Assembly (NCBI GenBank): GCA_024305405.1
Contig: JAKNDB010000088.1
Location: 1,382,001-1,446,000, forward strand
Origin: Dirofilaria immitis
Lineage: Eukaryota; Nematoda; Chromadorea; Rhabditida; Onchocercidae
Direction of reading: 5' to 3'
Length of the DNA stretch: 64,000 nucleotides
Part shown: one piece after another, positions 1 to 13,245 of the stretch
How the letters are laid out: the number at the start of each line of letters is the position of its first letter
Numbering within the stretch: the first letter of the stretch is position 1
Made by a program: the position numbers and the translations under genes
The notes under the pieces: generated by a model
The model's database searches: none
Seen by the model: only the letters and a program-made list of their open reading frames with translations
Told to the model about the DNA's origin: nothing

Positions 1-3000
1 TTGTTTTCTATCGAGTAAGTTCAAGAGTATTTATATGATTTTCATTAAGTGAAAGGGATGATAAGTTCAAATTGCCCTTAACGATACACTGTTTTGTTTA
101 TTATTTGACATTTGTCATTCTCCTTTTTTCTGTCTTATGCTGTTTTATCTTGCCTCTTTTTATCTCGATAATGTTTTGGAGGATTTTGTGATACTAGACA
201 TTGTGAAGCAAGGAATTTTCACTTTATTTTTTCAAAATTATTTCAGTTTGATAAGGTTGGAGAAGGCAAATATACCAGTGGACTTGGGCAAGATGAAATG
301 AGTTTCTGTGCCGATCATGAAGATATTACTTCCATTTGCTTAACAGTTGTGTCGAAATTGCTGAAAAATTATGAAGTATGATTTTTGGCCTGAATAACTA
401 TGAGGAACTTTAAAACAAAATCACTTTAAAAACGAGAATATCAGTTTTTGCAATATTTTGCTTGAAAAAATAGAGTGGAATAGAGTGGAATTCAATGTGT
501 CTATGTGTTGAGTTGTCTCTTCGAAAATGAATTGAGGCTGTAAGGTAATCCATAATCGAACATGTGTGCAGCGGAAATTAAAAGTCTGCATGAATAAGTA
601 TATTTTTCGATTATTAATTAAAATGAATCTTAGGAAGTAATTCTTATTAAATTTTAAAATGAATGGCTTCAGAGGTACCTTCTGAAAATATCGCTACAAT
701 GTATTTTTAGAATTAACATATTAGTGGATATTTCAAAATGATTTTATGCAGCATATTTTTTCTATAATATTCCAGTGTATTCAAGAACATCAACGATACT
801 GTTAATAAGTAAATTCATAATTAAATTCTTTCTTGTTACAGCTCTCCACCAAAGATATTGGTTTTCTTTGTGTTGGAACGGAAACGCTTATTGATAAAAG
901 CAAAAGTATCAAAACTTCATTGATGAAATTGTTCGAAGATAATAGTGACATCGAAGGCGTTGATGTAAAAATGCGTGTTATGGTGGCACTCAAGCTTTAT
1001 TTCATGCTATTGATTGGGTGTATGCTAATTGGGAATTAGAAAGTGAGTTTTAATGATCACATCCTTATATATTATGTATTGTTATACGAAATCTTACTAA
1101 TTTCTTAAATGATTTTGGTTAAAACTTTGGATGTTACGAAGCAAAAGAGATTTTATTGGAGATTTGTTTAATTTTAGATCGATATGCAATTGTTGTTATG
1201 GCAGATATAGCAGTTTACGATATTGGACCTGCACGATGCACAGGCGGTATGTATGCTGTGGAATATATAAATTATTATTGAGGAGGGTGAAATGACTGGA
1301 AGGCCGAATCATCTTCATTTTAAGATTAATTAATGGTTTCAGTTTGGAATTTCGAATTCAATTTCTAAAATAGGGAAAGTAATGAATGAACTGATAAATG
1401 TTACTAAGATAAAAAAAAGTACAAATATCAGAAATCCTTCTACTAGACCACGAATATCGTTTTTTATCATAAAATAACTGACTTTAAAAGAGGCCTTTAT
1501 TTCAAATTTTACATGCTTAACTGTTTTATTAAAGTGTGGCTTATTTATAGGAGCTGGAGCCTTCGCAGCCCTAATTGGTCCAAATGCCGTAGTGTCGTTC
1601 GAAAAAGGACTTCGTGCAACGTATATGGTTGATATTTATGATTTTTACAAACCAAATCAACCTGTGCTTTCAGAATATCCTATTGTCGAAGGACATGCCA
1701 GCTTACAAGCTTATCTCACTGCCACAGATGAAACTTACAAATCATACTGTCAAAAAGCCAGTAAATTAAAAAATGAAGGTCTTAAATTTTTGTAGTCTGA
1801 ATTTTTATAAAACTTTTAATATTGGTTTTAAAAATCGTTATGTTCCTTCCACTCAATATTTGAGCAATTTCAAATTAATGCGTGATGTTTGATTTCAGTA
1901 GTGAATATTTCGAACTTTGATGCTATTTTTTTCCATTGTCCATTCACCCGTCTTGTTCAAAAGGCCCTTGGTGTATTGGCATTTGTTGATTTCAAACATG
2001 GAATAAGTGATCACTTGAAAGATGTCGAACGGACCAAGGCTTCAACGTTAGATTTTTATTTCATGTTTTGATCATCTTTAATGCTGTAAAGCTTTCCTCA
2101 TAACACAGATAAAATATTCAGTGTAGCGGTCATCCCTCTATTTAATCAGCTTAAATAAATTTAGAATTAAAACCAAATCCTCTAATGATTCCTGGCCTTT
2201 TTATTTCAGAGAAATTTTTTCAAATCCTTCACGAAATTAGTTTTATAATGTTTCAGATTTTTACTTCAACCGCGCGAAATAAATTATATGAGTCGTGATT
2301 TTACTAAAATGTCAACACAGATAAGTTCAGAACTTTGGAATAAAAAGACCGAACCTTTTCTGTTACTTAATCGTCGAATTGGGAATATTTATACAGCATC
2401 ACTGTATTTACAACTGATTTCCTTTTTCCATCGGCAAGTCTCAAGATATTTCATTCTCATCAGTTAAGTGAGTATTATAACAACACCTAATTTTTCCTTC
2501 CGTTAGTGAAGAAACTATTATATTATATATAGCTGGATTTCAAAAATATGTATTATTTATGACAATATTTCCTTTATATTCCTTTGAATTTTTTCAGGAA
2601 TTTATTTTTTAGAAAACTTCTTATCTCTTTTTTCTTCGATCTATTAGTTTAATTTAGTATTTTTATAAGATAATAACCATACATTGTTTTACTGGACGTT
2701 TTATTAGGTGATAATAAGTTTTCGCAAAATTTGGTCTCAATATCTCATTTCAATTTGCATTCGGTAGTGCTTTTCAAGCAAAATAAGATTCTGTTTATGA
2801 TAGCTAATCAGAAAGATCAAATTAATAAAACCTGAATTACGTTATGCAGTCAATTTTTCCGTTGTGTCTAAAAGAGTTTTTTAAAGATTTTAGAGTTTAC
2901 TAGGGAAGAGTTTATTAACAATTTTTTCATCAAATGGCATTTTTCTCTTTTTCAGTTCATCATTTGAAGATGATTTAAGTGGTCAGCGACTTTTATTTTT

Positions 3001-3838
3001 CTCTTATGGTAGTGGAGTAGCTTCAGCAATGTTTTCTGCTCGAATATTGATACTAGAAAAGGGTTGGCGATTTTGCATACGTATAGTAGTTTTTTGTATT
3101 TCTCACATCATTTTCATATGCTTTAGTGAAGACTGTTGAAATTTTAAAATGTCAAATTAACTTTTTCTTTTATCATTGAATTGATTCCAGATTGAATGCT
3201 CACTTTTATAACTTCTTCAATAAGTAATGGATAACATACCTTAGTGAAATATTTGTTGCAGAAAAAGGTTAGACGAGTAAAGCAGTTTAGAAATGTCCTG
3301 ATTTTTTTTAGATACTAGAAACCAATTTGCTCGAATGAAACAAAGGGCAGATGCAGCTGTAGCATTACTAGAGCAACGATTATGCATAACTCCAAAACGA
3401 TATAACGAAATCATGACTCTTAGGGAAAAACTTCTGTCAAGTGCAGGTACAATATACTCTGCAGTGTCTATATTTGTCTCTTGATTCTGTGAATTATTTT
3501 TCTAGTTTTCTTTTTTGTTTTGTTTTAGCTTTATTTATAAAAAGAGGCAAATTTCAAAACTGGCACACGAGACATATTTACAAACATAAATAGCGTGCAA
3601 TAATGGAAATGCATGTGGTAACATATTGTCATAATTATTTTTATAATTCTTTATAAATATTTATCGTTCTAAATATAAAATTGTCTCTTTGAGAATGTTT
3701 TAGTTTATTTCAGTTCCATACAGACCAGAAGGCGTGAAAAATAATTTGATGAATGAATTTAGTCTATTTCCCAACACATATTATCTGATGAATATCGGTG
3801 AAAAGTACAGACGATATTATGCACAAACATCCAGTTAG
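1..3838 (+). CDS. hmgs-1: HMG-CoA synthase, 5'-partial, multi-exon, with an apparent frameshift
   Basis: Condenses acetyl-CoA with acetoacetyl-CoA to HMG-CoA in the mevalonate pathway; cytosolic in animals. Exons read: possibly 1-14 (followed by GTAAGT), 247-375, 842-1042, 1178-1246, 1551-1778, 1899-2046, 2257 to about 2437, 2956-3062, 3312-3446, 3714-3838 (TAG). Family blocks appear in order: [21 protein letters not shown] (catalytic Glu), [15 protein letters not shown] (catalytic Cys), [47 protein letters not shown] (catalytic His), [11 protein letters not shown], and a C-terminus ending in [10 protein letters not shown]. The N-terminus lies before the window. Exon 842-1042 needs one more A after GVDVK (five A where six are needed) to reach the active-site ACYGG frame. 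The joins around 2046-2257 and 2437-2956 are unresolved: the latter phase does not match, and a two-base frame change may lie near the CGCGCG at 2270. Family identity is certain; intactness is not. Confidence 0.93.
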
Positions 3839-4811
3839 GAATTGCTGTAATTTATTTGGCATAATTTGAAATTATTACATTTTTGCATGTTTTATTTTTC
3901 TTTCAATTCCTTGTTTTATTCATCATTTCAATTTTTTCTTTATATCCGAACGGTGTATGTCATAATTTAGTGATTCTTGAGCTGTTGTTTTAGTTTTTTG
4001 TATTTAGCGCAGCAGATGATGTTGTGCATTACTGATCAAATGACATATGTACAATTTTTGATTATTTTTCCGATATATGTTCAGTTAAAGTTCAGGTCAG
4101 AACTAGAGCTATACTTTTCCGATACCTCAAATTCAATTTAGTAGAAAATATAGCTAATTTACTCTAGATAAACAAGTGCTATTCGTTGTTTTATGGTTTG
4201 CAATATTTAGGATGGATGCAATAACAGTTACTTAGTTTATGCTAAGATTAGCATAAACTAAGATCTAAATATAGAGATTTCAATGTTGAATAATTAGTTA
4301 TTATAAAATATATCAGAAATTTTTTGAACTTTAGCTTGTTTGCTTTATTACGAATGCTGCATGTTATAAATATCATTTTTTAAAGTTTTTTTTTTTAATG
4401 AAATGCTTTTTGGTAATTTTGACATGCCATATTCAAAAAACGATGGTGTTTAGATGGAATTTGTGCGCAAAATAAAACAAATTTTGCAAAAAATCCTAGC
4501 GACGGCGGAAATATATTTCCAGAACATTGTTTTAAACTACGAGCCTGTTTGAATTTCCAAATAATTTTTAAATTTTCCTTTTTTTTTCAAGATTTTTGGA
4601 GATTTTTTCATTGGAATCATCTCGTCCCCTAAATATAACTTTATACACTTTATAATTTAGCTAAATTTTCGAAATATAAATGTGAGATTGTTACATTTTT
4701 CACAAACGATCAAAACAAATCTTTTTTTCAATTACATTTTTGCGTTCAATTGATTATATTTGAAGTTTTTCTTCCATAAAACTTCGTATATTTGTATCGC
4801 GAAGAAAAAAA
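3839..4811. other. Intergenic region between convergent genes
   Basis: About 970 bases separate the stop codons of the HMG-CoA synthase gene (plus) and the metallophosphoesterase gene (minus). It must hold both 3' UTRs and both polyadenylation regions. Apart from a palindrome at 4231-4262 and poly-T runs near 4385 and 4580, I see no gene or RNA here. Confidence 0.7.
4231..4262. repeat. Near-perfect palindrome (14-15 bp arms)
   Basis: The arm cttagtttatgcta is followed after a four-base spacer (agat) by its exact reverse complement tagcataaactaag. It sits about 400 bases beyond the synthase stop and 550 beyond the end of the opposing gene. It could form a hairpin in either 3' transcript. Confidence 0.85.
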
Positions 4812-7704
4812 TTATTCCTTGCTGTAGCCGGATGGTAAAGGGATGTCAAAAATTATCGGATCATATTCCGTCCTTAGCTTATGATCACAAATTGATGCAT
4901 TGATAAAGGTTGTAAAACCATTTGTTGTTATACCATGTAATTGATGAATATGTCCGAAAACATGATACTTTGGTTTGACTCGTTTTTCCACTGTATTTAG
5001 CAAATCAGCACATCCAGCCAAAACTCCATCACATTTATTCCAACTATTAAAATCACCATGTCCTGAAACAATTTATTTTCATAAATAACTTAAATTTCAT
5101 TTTAGAGGAAAAAAGAAGCATAAAGATGAATTACGTAAGATATTATTTTTACAATTAATTTCATTCATTAATAAAAAACTAAATAATAATTTTGAAATCA
5201 AAAATAATCACCAAGTGGTGGTGTATGAGTGATAAGTACATCAACTTTCGATGGAATAATTTTCCATTTTGCATTATCGAATAACCTCGTGAACGATAAA
5301 ATGAATAACCGGGCATTGAATGCCATGGTGCACCATAAATTGTTAAACCATAAAGCTATAAAATATCTTTTTTTTTTTAATATAAATAAAGTATTACTAA
5401 ATGATCGATGATCAAAATGAAATTTAGATTTCAAATATGAAAAACAGATGGAATGATTTATTTATTTGATAACAAAATATATTATTAAGTAATCTAAGTA
5501 TTTATACAGAAGTTTAAATTTCAAATACCAAAAAAAGCTATTTATTTTGTGGTTACTTATTTATTCAAAATTTGATAATAAAATTTTAAAGAAAAGATGG
5601 AAAAATTATGCGTAATTTTTAATAAATAATTACTATATAATCGGAATATTTATATAAAATTTAAATTTTATATATTAAAAACAAAAGAAAAATTATATTT
5701 CGATTGTAATATTTTACAATTTTTTTGATTTTCTTTGAATTTTTTTGTTTGTTTCTGATTACTATTTTATTATTTTTTCGAAAAATTAATGTAACGAAAA
5801 AATTAGAAATAAATTTTCGAAAAATTTGATTTAAACATAAATAAACTAGCAGATATCATTGCGGTTGTGAAATCATCCATTAGTAATTTAATGAATTAAT
5901 TAGTTAATTAAATACTTCCAAAAAAAATGATGAATTTATTAATTGTATTTCTAAAATATTTAATTAATTATTTTTAATAATTAATATTTTATCACAAAAT
6001 ATGAGCAATGGTATATTTATTGTTACAGATGTGTTAATCGAAATCTTCTAGATCTGATGACTTTTTTCCGTATCATTATCAAATTTTAATTTATTCTGAA
6101 AAAAAAATGAAAATTCGGATAGGAGAAATAACTTCGTATTAAAGTTCATTATCTTCTAACTCATAATGTAAGAAGCTTTGAATAAAACTTTTCCCCGTTG
6201 TACACTAATTCAGTTGATTACGCTTTTATACAATCTTTCTTTTATCGCTTATCACTTGTTGATTTAATTTTGTTACTTCAGAATCATTTACTAATATTTA
6301 CTGTTTTTCATTTTTTTTCTTTTTTGAAAAATAAGTATTAATTAAATAATTCTTCCGTTCTAAAAATAGCTCATAATAGTCTATGTTATATCATGTAAAT
6401 ATTGGATAAATTATTGAAATTACAACAATTGTTTTGCTATGAAAATGAAATACCTCAACTTGTCGATCGCATAAATATGTGCAATTTGTTAGCAATTCGT
6501 AAGGTTTATTTATACCAAGCATATTTAAACCAGCAAGTTGTTTTTCATTTAATTCTTCACCATCTTCAAAGCCAATTTCATGATTTCCAGCTATGACTAT
6601 TTTATGCTTATGCGGTAGATTACCTAAAATTAGCAATAATTTATTAATCAAAAATTTTTCTGTTATCATTTCGTCGTTATCATTCAAAATGATAATATAT
6701 TCTTGATAAAAATTTGTGAAATAATAATTATAGCAATTCCATTCAGGGCAAAATTGATTATAAAATTTTTTTGCAAATTGGATATAAAAATTTTTTTGTT
6801 TGATTATAAAAATTTTTTGCAAATTGGTATATTTATAGTTATTTTTAAAAATAATTATATCTATAGTTATTTTTAAATGTAATATTTATAGTTATTATAA
6901 ATATTTATAAAAAAATAAATAATATTTATAGGTATATTTGTAGTTATTTTTAAAAATAATATTTATAGTTATTTTTAAAAATTTAAACCTTCACTATCAC
7001 TAATTTTTAGTTAACTGATAAACTGATTAAATTAATACATTAAATTAATCTAATAATAATAATAATATGAATTGGAAATATTTAGCAAAATTTATACCAA
7101 TTTGAGCATTAAATTTGATCACTTCGCCAATATCACCATAATTTGTAAAATCACCAGCATGAATGAGTATATCACCATCCGGTATTACTGGTAATAATTC
7201 TTCCAATTTTTCATGTGTATCCGAGATACAAACAAATCGGATTTTGTTTTCAAAAATTGGTGTATCAAGTCTAAAAACAAGCATATATATATATATATAT
7301 ATTTAAAATATACTTATTATCACATAATATTTTTCATTTTATTGAAATAGTCATTTAGAATTTATAATTATACAGGAGTTAGATTAATCAAAATTTATTG
7401 TTTATAATTATTTTTTAATTCATAATTAAAATTACTATTTTAACAAATGAATTAATTTTTACACGAATAAAATTAATTCAATAATAAATTTATGTTTTAA
7501 AGCAAACATGCAAATTTCATATTTCAATTTATTTTTAATTAAAGAAAGAAAAAAAGTTTTGTTTTAACAATTGAAATTTTTATGTAAAATTTACCGAAGT
7601 GGTTTAACGGGTTCAGAAATACGTCCCTGTTTCAAATATTTACGCCATAATTCGATTGGTTTATGCGAAAGTGAATCAACAGGTACGATAATTCGGTCCG
7701 CCAT
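4812..7704 (-). CDS. Metallophosphoesterase, MPPED1/MPPED2 (UPF0046) family, five exons
   Basis: Calcineurin-like phosphodiesterase. Exons on the minus strand: 7704-7595 (ATG at 7704-7702), 7270-7098, 6623-6454, 5355-5212, 5062-4812 (TAA); all introns GT-AG. The product is about 282 aa, close to vertebrate MPPED2. Metal-site motifs occur in order: CISDTHE, HAGDFTNYG, IVIAGNHEIGF, LITHTPPLGD and VFGHIHQLHG. The start is the first Met (MADRIIVPVDSL). Exon 4 (144 nt) is one base short: the frame reads YGAPWHSMPG to SRG, then must shift at GGTTATTC to read LFDNAKWKIIPSKVDVLITH. One extra base, for example a third G, restores the frame and the phase into exon 5. Unlike vertebrate MPPED2, the last metal motif keeps His (GHIH). 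Likely orthologous to the C. elegans MPPED-like gene T07D4.2, from memory of the family rather than a search. Confidence 0.92.
6826..6985. repeat. A/T-rich tandem repeat in intron 2 of the phosphoesterase gene
   Basis: Several copies of a motif close to tatttatagttatttttaaa recur with variable spacing, giving a degenerate minisatellite. No coding or RNA signal is seen. Confidence 0.7.
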
Positions 7705-10615
7705 TTTATGTTTTAGTTTATTCACAAAACTTTTTCAATGTTTTTTTTTCAAGTATGAAAAAATTTTGCATCAGTAAATTATTGAACCAAGATGAATTAT
7801 TGAATTACGATGATATTCAATTAGATGTTTCCTTTTTCGTTTTCTTTTTTTTTTTTTTATAGCAGATAATTTCAAAAGATTGATTGATTCAACTGATTGT
7901 TGTTGCTGTTCACCTATAATTTCAGTTTACTTTTTATTTATTTTTTTTTTTAAAGATAAAAACTATAGTAAATGAGTAATATTGTTTATAACAAATTTTG
8001 AAGATTAACTATTTTGCCCGATAATTTCAAATGACCGATTGATTGATTGATTGATTTGATTTGATTGTTGTTGTTATCTACCTAAAATTTCAATTTTTTT
8101 TTGTCATTGTGATAAAATCTAGAAAATTTACAGCACAAAAGCAATAATCGTTTATATCAAGCTTACAAGATTAAGTATTTGATAAGAAAAACGAAAAAAA
8201 AAGAAAAATATTGAAAAAATTTGAAGGACAAAACATGGAAGATACGATGAAATATTAATGATAAGAATCAAAATTGTGTTTTGATATCATCTAAAAAAGA
8301 AGAACTATGTAATTTTTCTTGAAAATATATAATCATTTATTTTTTTTACTAAATTCCATTTACATTTAATCAGTTGATTTAATCAAACAAAAAAAATAAT
8401 TAATAACTAATGTTAGCATTTTTCTTGTACTGTTTGAAAAAAGCAAATCCAAAAAAACATTCTTTTGACATATTCAAGGTTATTGATAAAATAAAATGGT
8501 AATTAGATAAAAATTGGTAAAATAATTTGATAAGACTTTTCGTTTGCAACAATCTTCGAGAATTAATGTATTGACAAGAGTAATGGAAATGATAACGAGA
8601 TACATACTTTTGGAAATGATAGCAACGCTCGTTTCTTTATTTATTTATTTTCGCTCAAAATTTTTATTTATTTTTTATTTTCTAAATAAAATAAAAATTT
8701 ATGAAGTTTTATTTTGTTTATTTATTTTAAAATATGGTGCAAAAGGCTAAGAAGATTTATTTATCTTTTATTTATTTCTAAAAAACATTTTGAGGCCAAA
8801 TTAAATATTAAATTAAATCAAAAGTTATAAATATTATTTGAAAATTTTAACCATAAATTAAGGAACAAATAAAAAATGATAAATTATACTATCAGTGAAA
8901 TGGAAATTGCACTAAATGATAATTAAAATATTATGCCAAACTAATCAAAAATACTTTAAAAATTTGTTAATATTGATAAGGAATTAATAATTTATAAATT
9001 TTTTTCTTTTCTAAATTATGAATATTATCATTTGACAAGAATGTTAGCAATAATTCAAGTAAAATTTAAATCAAATATTAAAAATTATAGCGTTGATATC
9101 AATTAATATCTTAAAAATATTGTATAATTTTTTTTCTTATCAAATAATATATGCATAGATAAATATTGCTAATTCTAAATGTACCAAAAAAGAAAAAAAT
9201 TTTTAGAATTTGAAATTATTGAAGAGGAAGGAACGATGAATTAAATTGTATTGAATTTTTGCAGGGAAAAAAAAGGCAGCGGTTTGCTAAATTGCCGAAT
9301 TTGCAAATTTTCAAAATTTGTTATTGCATATTGCAATTGATAAATTTCAAAAGTACTGTTGACTTAATATTTTCATTGAATAAATTTCAAGAAAGAAATA
9401 ACAAGTGTCATCAAAATTAATTCAATTATCATTTTTCATCATTTTATCACTTGAGTGATAAGTGGATTATTTTAAATTTATTCACTCACAAAATTAAACT
9501 AGTCATTTTGTTATTTCATTTTTTTTAGAAAAAATATTTTATTAAATTTATTATTATCATTAAAGCGAACAATTTCTTATCAAACAATAGATATGAATAA
9601 ATAAGAAATAATTGTCTGAAAAATAAACAAAACAAAATTAAATTTATATTTTAAAAAATTTCAAAATAACAAATAAATAAATATTTTTCAACTTTCTTTT
9701 TCTTTTTTAATTAGATGAGCATTTAGGAATTTGTTAGGATAACATAAAAATCTACTAATTTTTCTTTTAAATTTGCAAAGTTGTTTTTTGTAAATTATTT
9801 TTTAGACTGGATGCATATAATTTTTCAACAATCTTATATATCATTTAATATTAAGTAATAATTTTTTCATCTTCTACGAAAAAGAAAGAACTAAAATAAA
9901 GTTAAGAATTTCTTATATGATACAAACATTGAGATATTATTTTTTTAAAAGCAAGAATATTCAGTAAACAAAGCTTGCATTATTTATCATAAATTATTTA
10001 CTTAATTACATCTATTGAGTAAAACTATTTGTTTGTTTATGATTTCTAATTTTAAGCTTCAACACACAATCTAATATGATTATTTTGAAGATTTAAAGAA
10101 AGGAAGAAAAATAATGAAATTATAATTCATCGTTATCATTGAATTATATCAAATAATTGTTATATCTCAAATTGAATTATTTCTTAATTTATCAATTTAT
10201 GCTTAAAGCTATAATTTAAGTATACGATTAAAAATTTTTCTAGAAATAAAAAAATCTTTATAATTTTGAAACAATATAAATATAGGTTATAATTTCTTTC
10301 ATTAAAATATAATTCTGAAAATAAAATTATAAAAAATTTAAAGATAAAGTTTTCACAGTTGCGAAATATAAAATATAAAATAGTAATTGCTATATTTTTA
10401 GATCATATCCTTTCGTCTTTTTATATTATCTCTTTCTTCAATATTATTATTTATTAATACATACTTAAATTTAAAAATATCAATCAATTATCATCAATTC
10501 TGAAATAATCAATTTTAGACAATTTATAAAATGACATTATCATGTACAGCAAATAAATAATTTTAGATGATAAATTGCAATTATAATTAGATGAAAAAAA
10601 AGGTACAACAATTCT

Positions 10616-10662
10616 CTCTTTCTTCCTCTTTCTTCCCCTCTCTCTCTCTCTTTCTCTCTTAT
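10616..10662. repeat. CT-rich microsatellite
   Basis: A polypyrimidine tract of CTCT and CTTT units on the plus strand. It is responsible for Arg/Glu-rich open frames on the minus strand, which I do not regard as genes. Confidence 0.85.
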
Positions 10663-11227
10663 CCATTCTACTAACCCAATAATAGCAATTGTTGTAGCAG
10701 TAATAGTTGTTAGTAATAGTAGTGCGCCGATATAGCACTTATCTACGACAAATCTACGACACATATCACCATTACTTATCATCAGTTAGTTATCAAATAG
10801 TGATAATGATGTAATATCGATCGGTAATTGAAAGATTGTCTAAATATGTACATCTGATTCATTCAATTTTTCTCTTCTGACATCTTTCCTATAACTAGTT
10901 TACGCTTTTAAATATATATTGTTATCATATGATTGCACAAATTGTCGTATTGAAATTTTCAATACCATTTATAAATCGATCGATAATTCTAATATTATGC
11001 GTTATTTTCTTTTATTATTTTATATTTTTTGTTTAAAAAAAGAAAGAAAAATTAAATATTTATCATAAATTGAATATTTTTTTATTGCCAATCAATTAAA
11101 GAATAAAAAACTTTAAAGAATAAAAAAACTATCTAAAAATGTTTGCTATCACTATCAAAATAGATTGATAATTTAATGCATTACAGAAAATCAATGCAAA
11201 AACAATATGCCATTTAGCTAATTTACA

Positions 11228-11480
11228 TTATGGTAAATTATGTTATACTGTGCCATATTTACAATATATTTAAACTATGGCATACTATGCTTTATTATAG
11301 CCTATTTGGATAATTGTATAGTGTGCTATATTTTAAGTATATTGTTTTATACTTTACGGTATTATTTTTGCGGTATAGTATATTCTTTATTTATATTGCA
11401 TTTACAGTATGTTTTCTGTTTTCTTATACTATATTATTTTTACATCATGTTATTTTTTACTTTTTACTATATTTATTTTG
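11228..11480. repeat. Degenerate TATA-rich repeat block
   Basis: Variants of tatagtatg, ttatactat and tatttac recur here about every 20-35 bases. The Leu/Tyr/Phe/Ile-rich open frames over this block arise from the repetition. No real coding signal. Confidence 0.55.
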
Positions 11481-13124
11481 TATTACGTTATTTATAAGTC
11501 ACATTATTAAATTATTATTTCCTTCTAAAATTTTGTGAAAATTATATAATGTTACTGTAAGTCATTATAATAATTATCCAAATACGTTGTAATATATATT
11601 GCACAATATGCTATAGTTTAAATATATTGTAAATATAGTTATTGAAGAAGAATTAATTAATATATGTCATAAATTTTTCTTAATATATGGTGTGTCATGA
11701 AATTCTAAAGATTAATCAATACCTGGTATTTTTTTTTTGTTTTATTTTTGAATGGACTAAAGAAAACGTTCCTAAAAATTTCCTTTTTTTTGTCCATAAA
11801 GTAATATAATGTAATACGGTAATTTTATTATGAAATGATACAGTAATTTTGTCGTCAAAATTACATCAAAAAAATAAAATTAATGAAGTTAATGCTTAAA
11901 AAATAATTTAACAACTTATTGCAATTAATTTTGCTTTAAATATTAACAAGAAAAAAAATCTTCCGTTATCTTCTAACGTGATTAAATGTAGCTATTTTTA
12001 ACATTTTTTCATACCAACTAATAATTTCGCATATATTTTTTTTTTTTATTTAGAATAGACATGAAAAGAAAAATTTTTCACAATGTAATTTTCATTTCTT
12101 CTTATCATTCCGAGAAATCTTAATCAAATTTAAGGAAGAAAAATAGATGAAATTTTCTAACATGCAATGAATGAATCACAAACCTATTATATTGGCAAAC
12201 ATGGAAAATTTAATTTTTGAAATAGATTTTTCGTACAGTTTTGGTGATTTTTAGCATATGTTGAAATATGATTGAAAGTGTAAAGATTATCATTTATTAT
12301 CACTTGCAACGATTATCATTTATTATCATTTACCTACTTAAATGGATTCAAATTTGGTATCACAACATGAAAATAAATCAGCAATAAAATAATGCATTCG
12401 ATTTATGAATAGTAGTTCTATGTACAAAGGAATAACTTCAATTATAGAATCTAACACATACATGTGTTATGCGTAATTTAGGAGTAATTATAAAACTTAA
12501 CAATCATATGATATTTTAGAAAACTTATAAGCAAATAAATCTTTTATGCAGGCCATGTCTCAAAAAAGTTTTTCAAAAAAAAAAGAAAGATTTAACCAAT
12601 CCAATAAGCGATAGGTAATATATCAAATATCATGATAAAAGAACGAAAGTATGCATTTTAAACGAAGAGATTAAGAATAAGCTCGATTTACAAGGAAGCA
12701 AATATTCCTATTATTATTATTACTGCTATTATAATTATTTATAGATTCACTTAAATTCTAAATTTTAAGCTTTCAAATTGAATTTGCCAAAAAAATTATC
12801 AAAGTTTATAAGCTAAAATATAAGCATATCATGCAAATATTGAAAATACCATGAAAAGAAAAAGAAAAAACAATCATGGAAAAAAAATATTTTCCTGCCA
12901 TTGTAAAAAAAGTATGATAAGCATATGACGCGATGCAATAGTCTAATCTCACAGCATCAAATAATATTAGGTAAGCTACGCTTTCATTATCAAAATAAGG
13001 ATGAAGTTTGCAAGTAAGTAAAAATTCATAACAGAATGAAATTGCAGTTATGATCTTGCGTTTTGCAGTTATTTAGTAATAACCAGTTCGAAAATAGAAA
13101 ATTATTTGAAAATAGAAAACTATT

Positions 13125-13245
13125 CTTTATCATCTTCCTCTTCTTCTTCTTCCTCTCCTCCTCCTTCTTCTCCTTCTCCTTTTCCTCCTTCTCCTCCTTC
13201 TCCTTCTCCTCCTTCTCCTCTACCTCTTTCCTCCTTTTTGATCCC
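13125..13245. repeat. Polypyrimidine minisatellite (TCC/TTC units)
   Basis: About 110 bases almost purely C and T on the plus strand, built from cctcctt and cttctcc units. Overlapping frames encode Ser/Phe runs on plus and Glu/Lys or Gly/Glu runs on minus, so they are composition artefacts. Such tracts can adopt triplex (H-DNA) structure. Confidence 0.85.

Noticed and set aside
11240..11538. Tyr/Leu/Phe-rich frames resembling membrane proteins
   Set aside because: They lie on a degenerate TATA-type repeat; hydrophobicity follows from A/T-rich codons.
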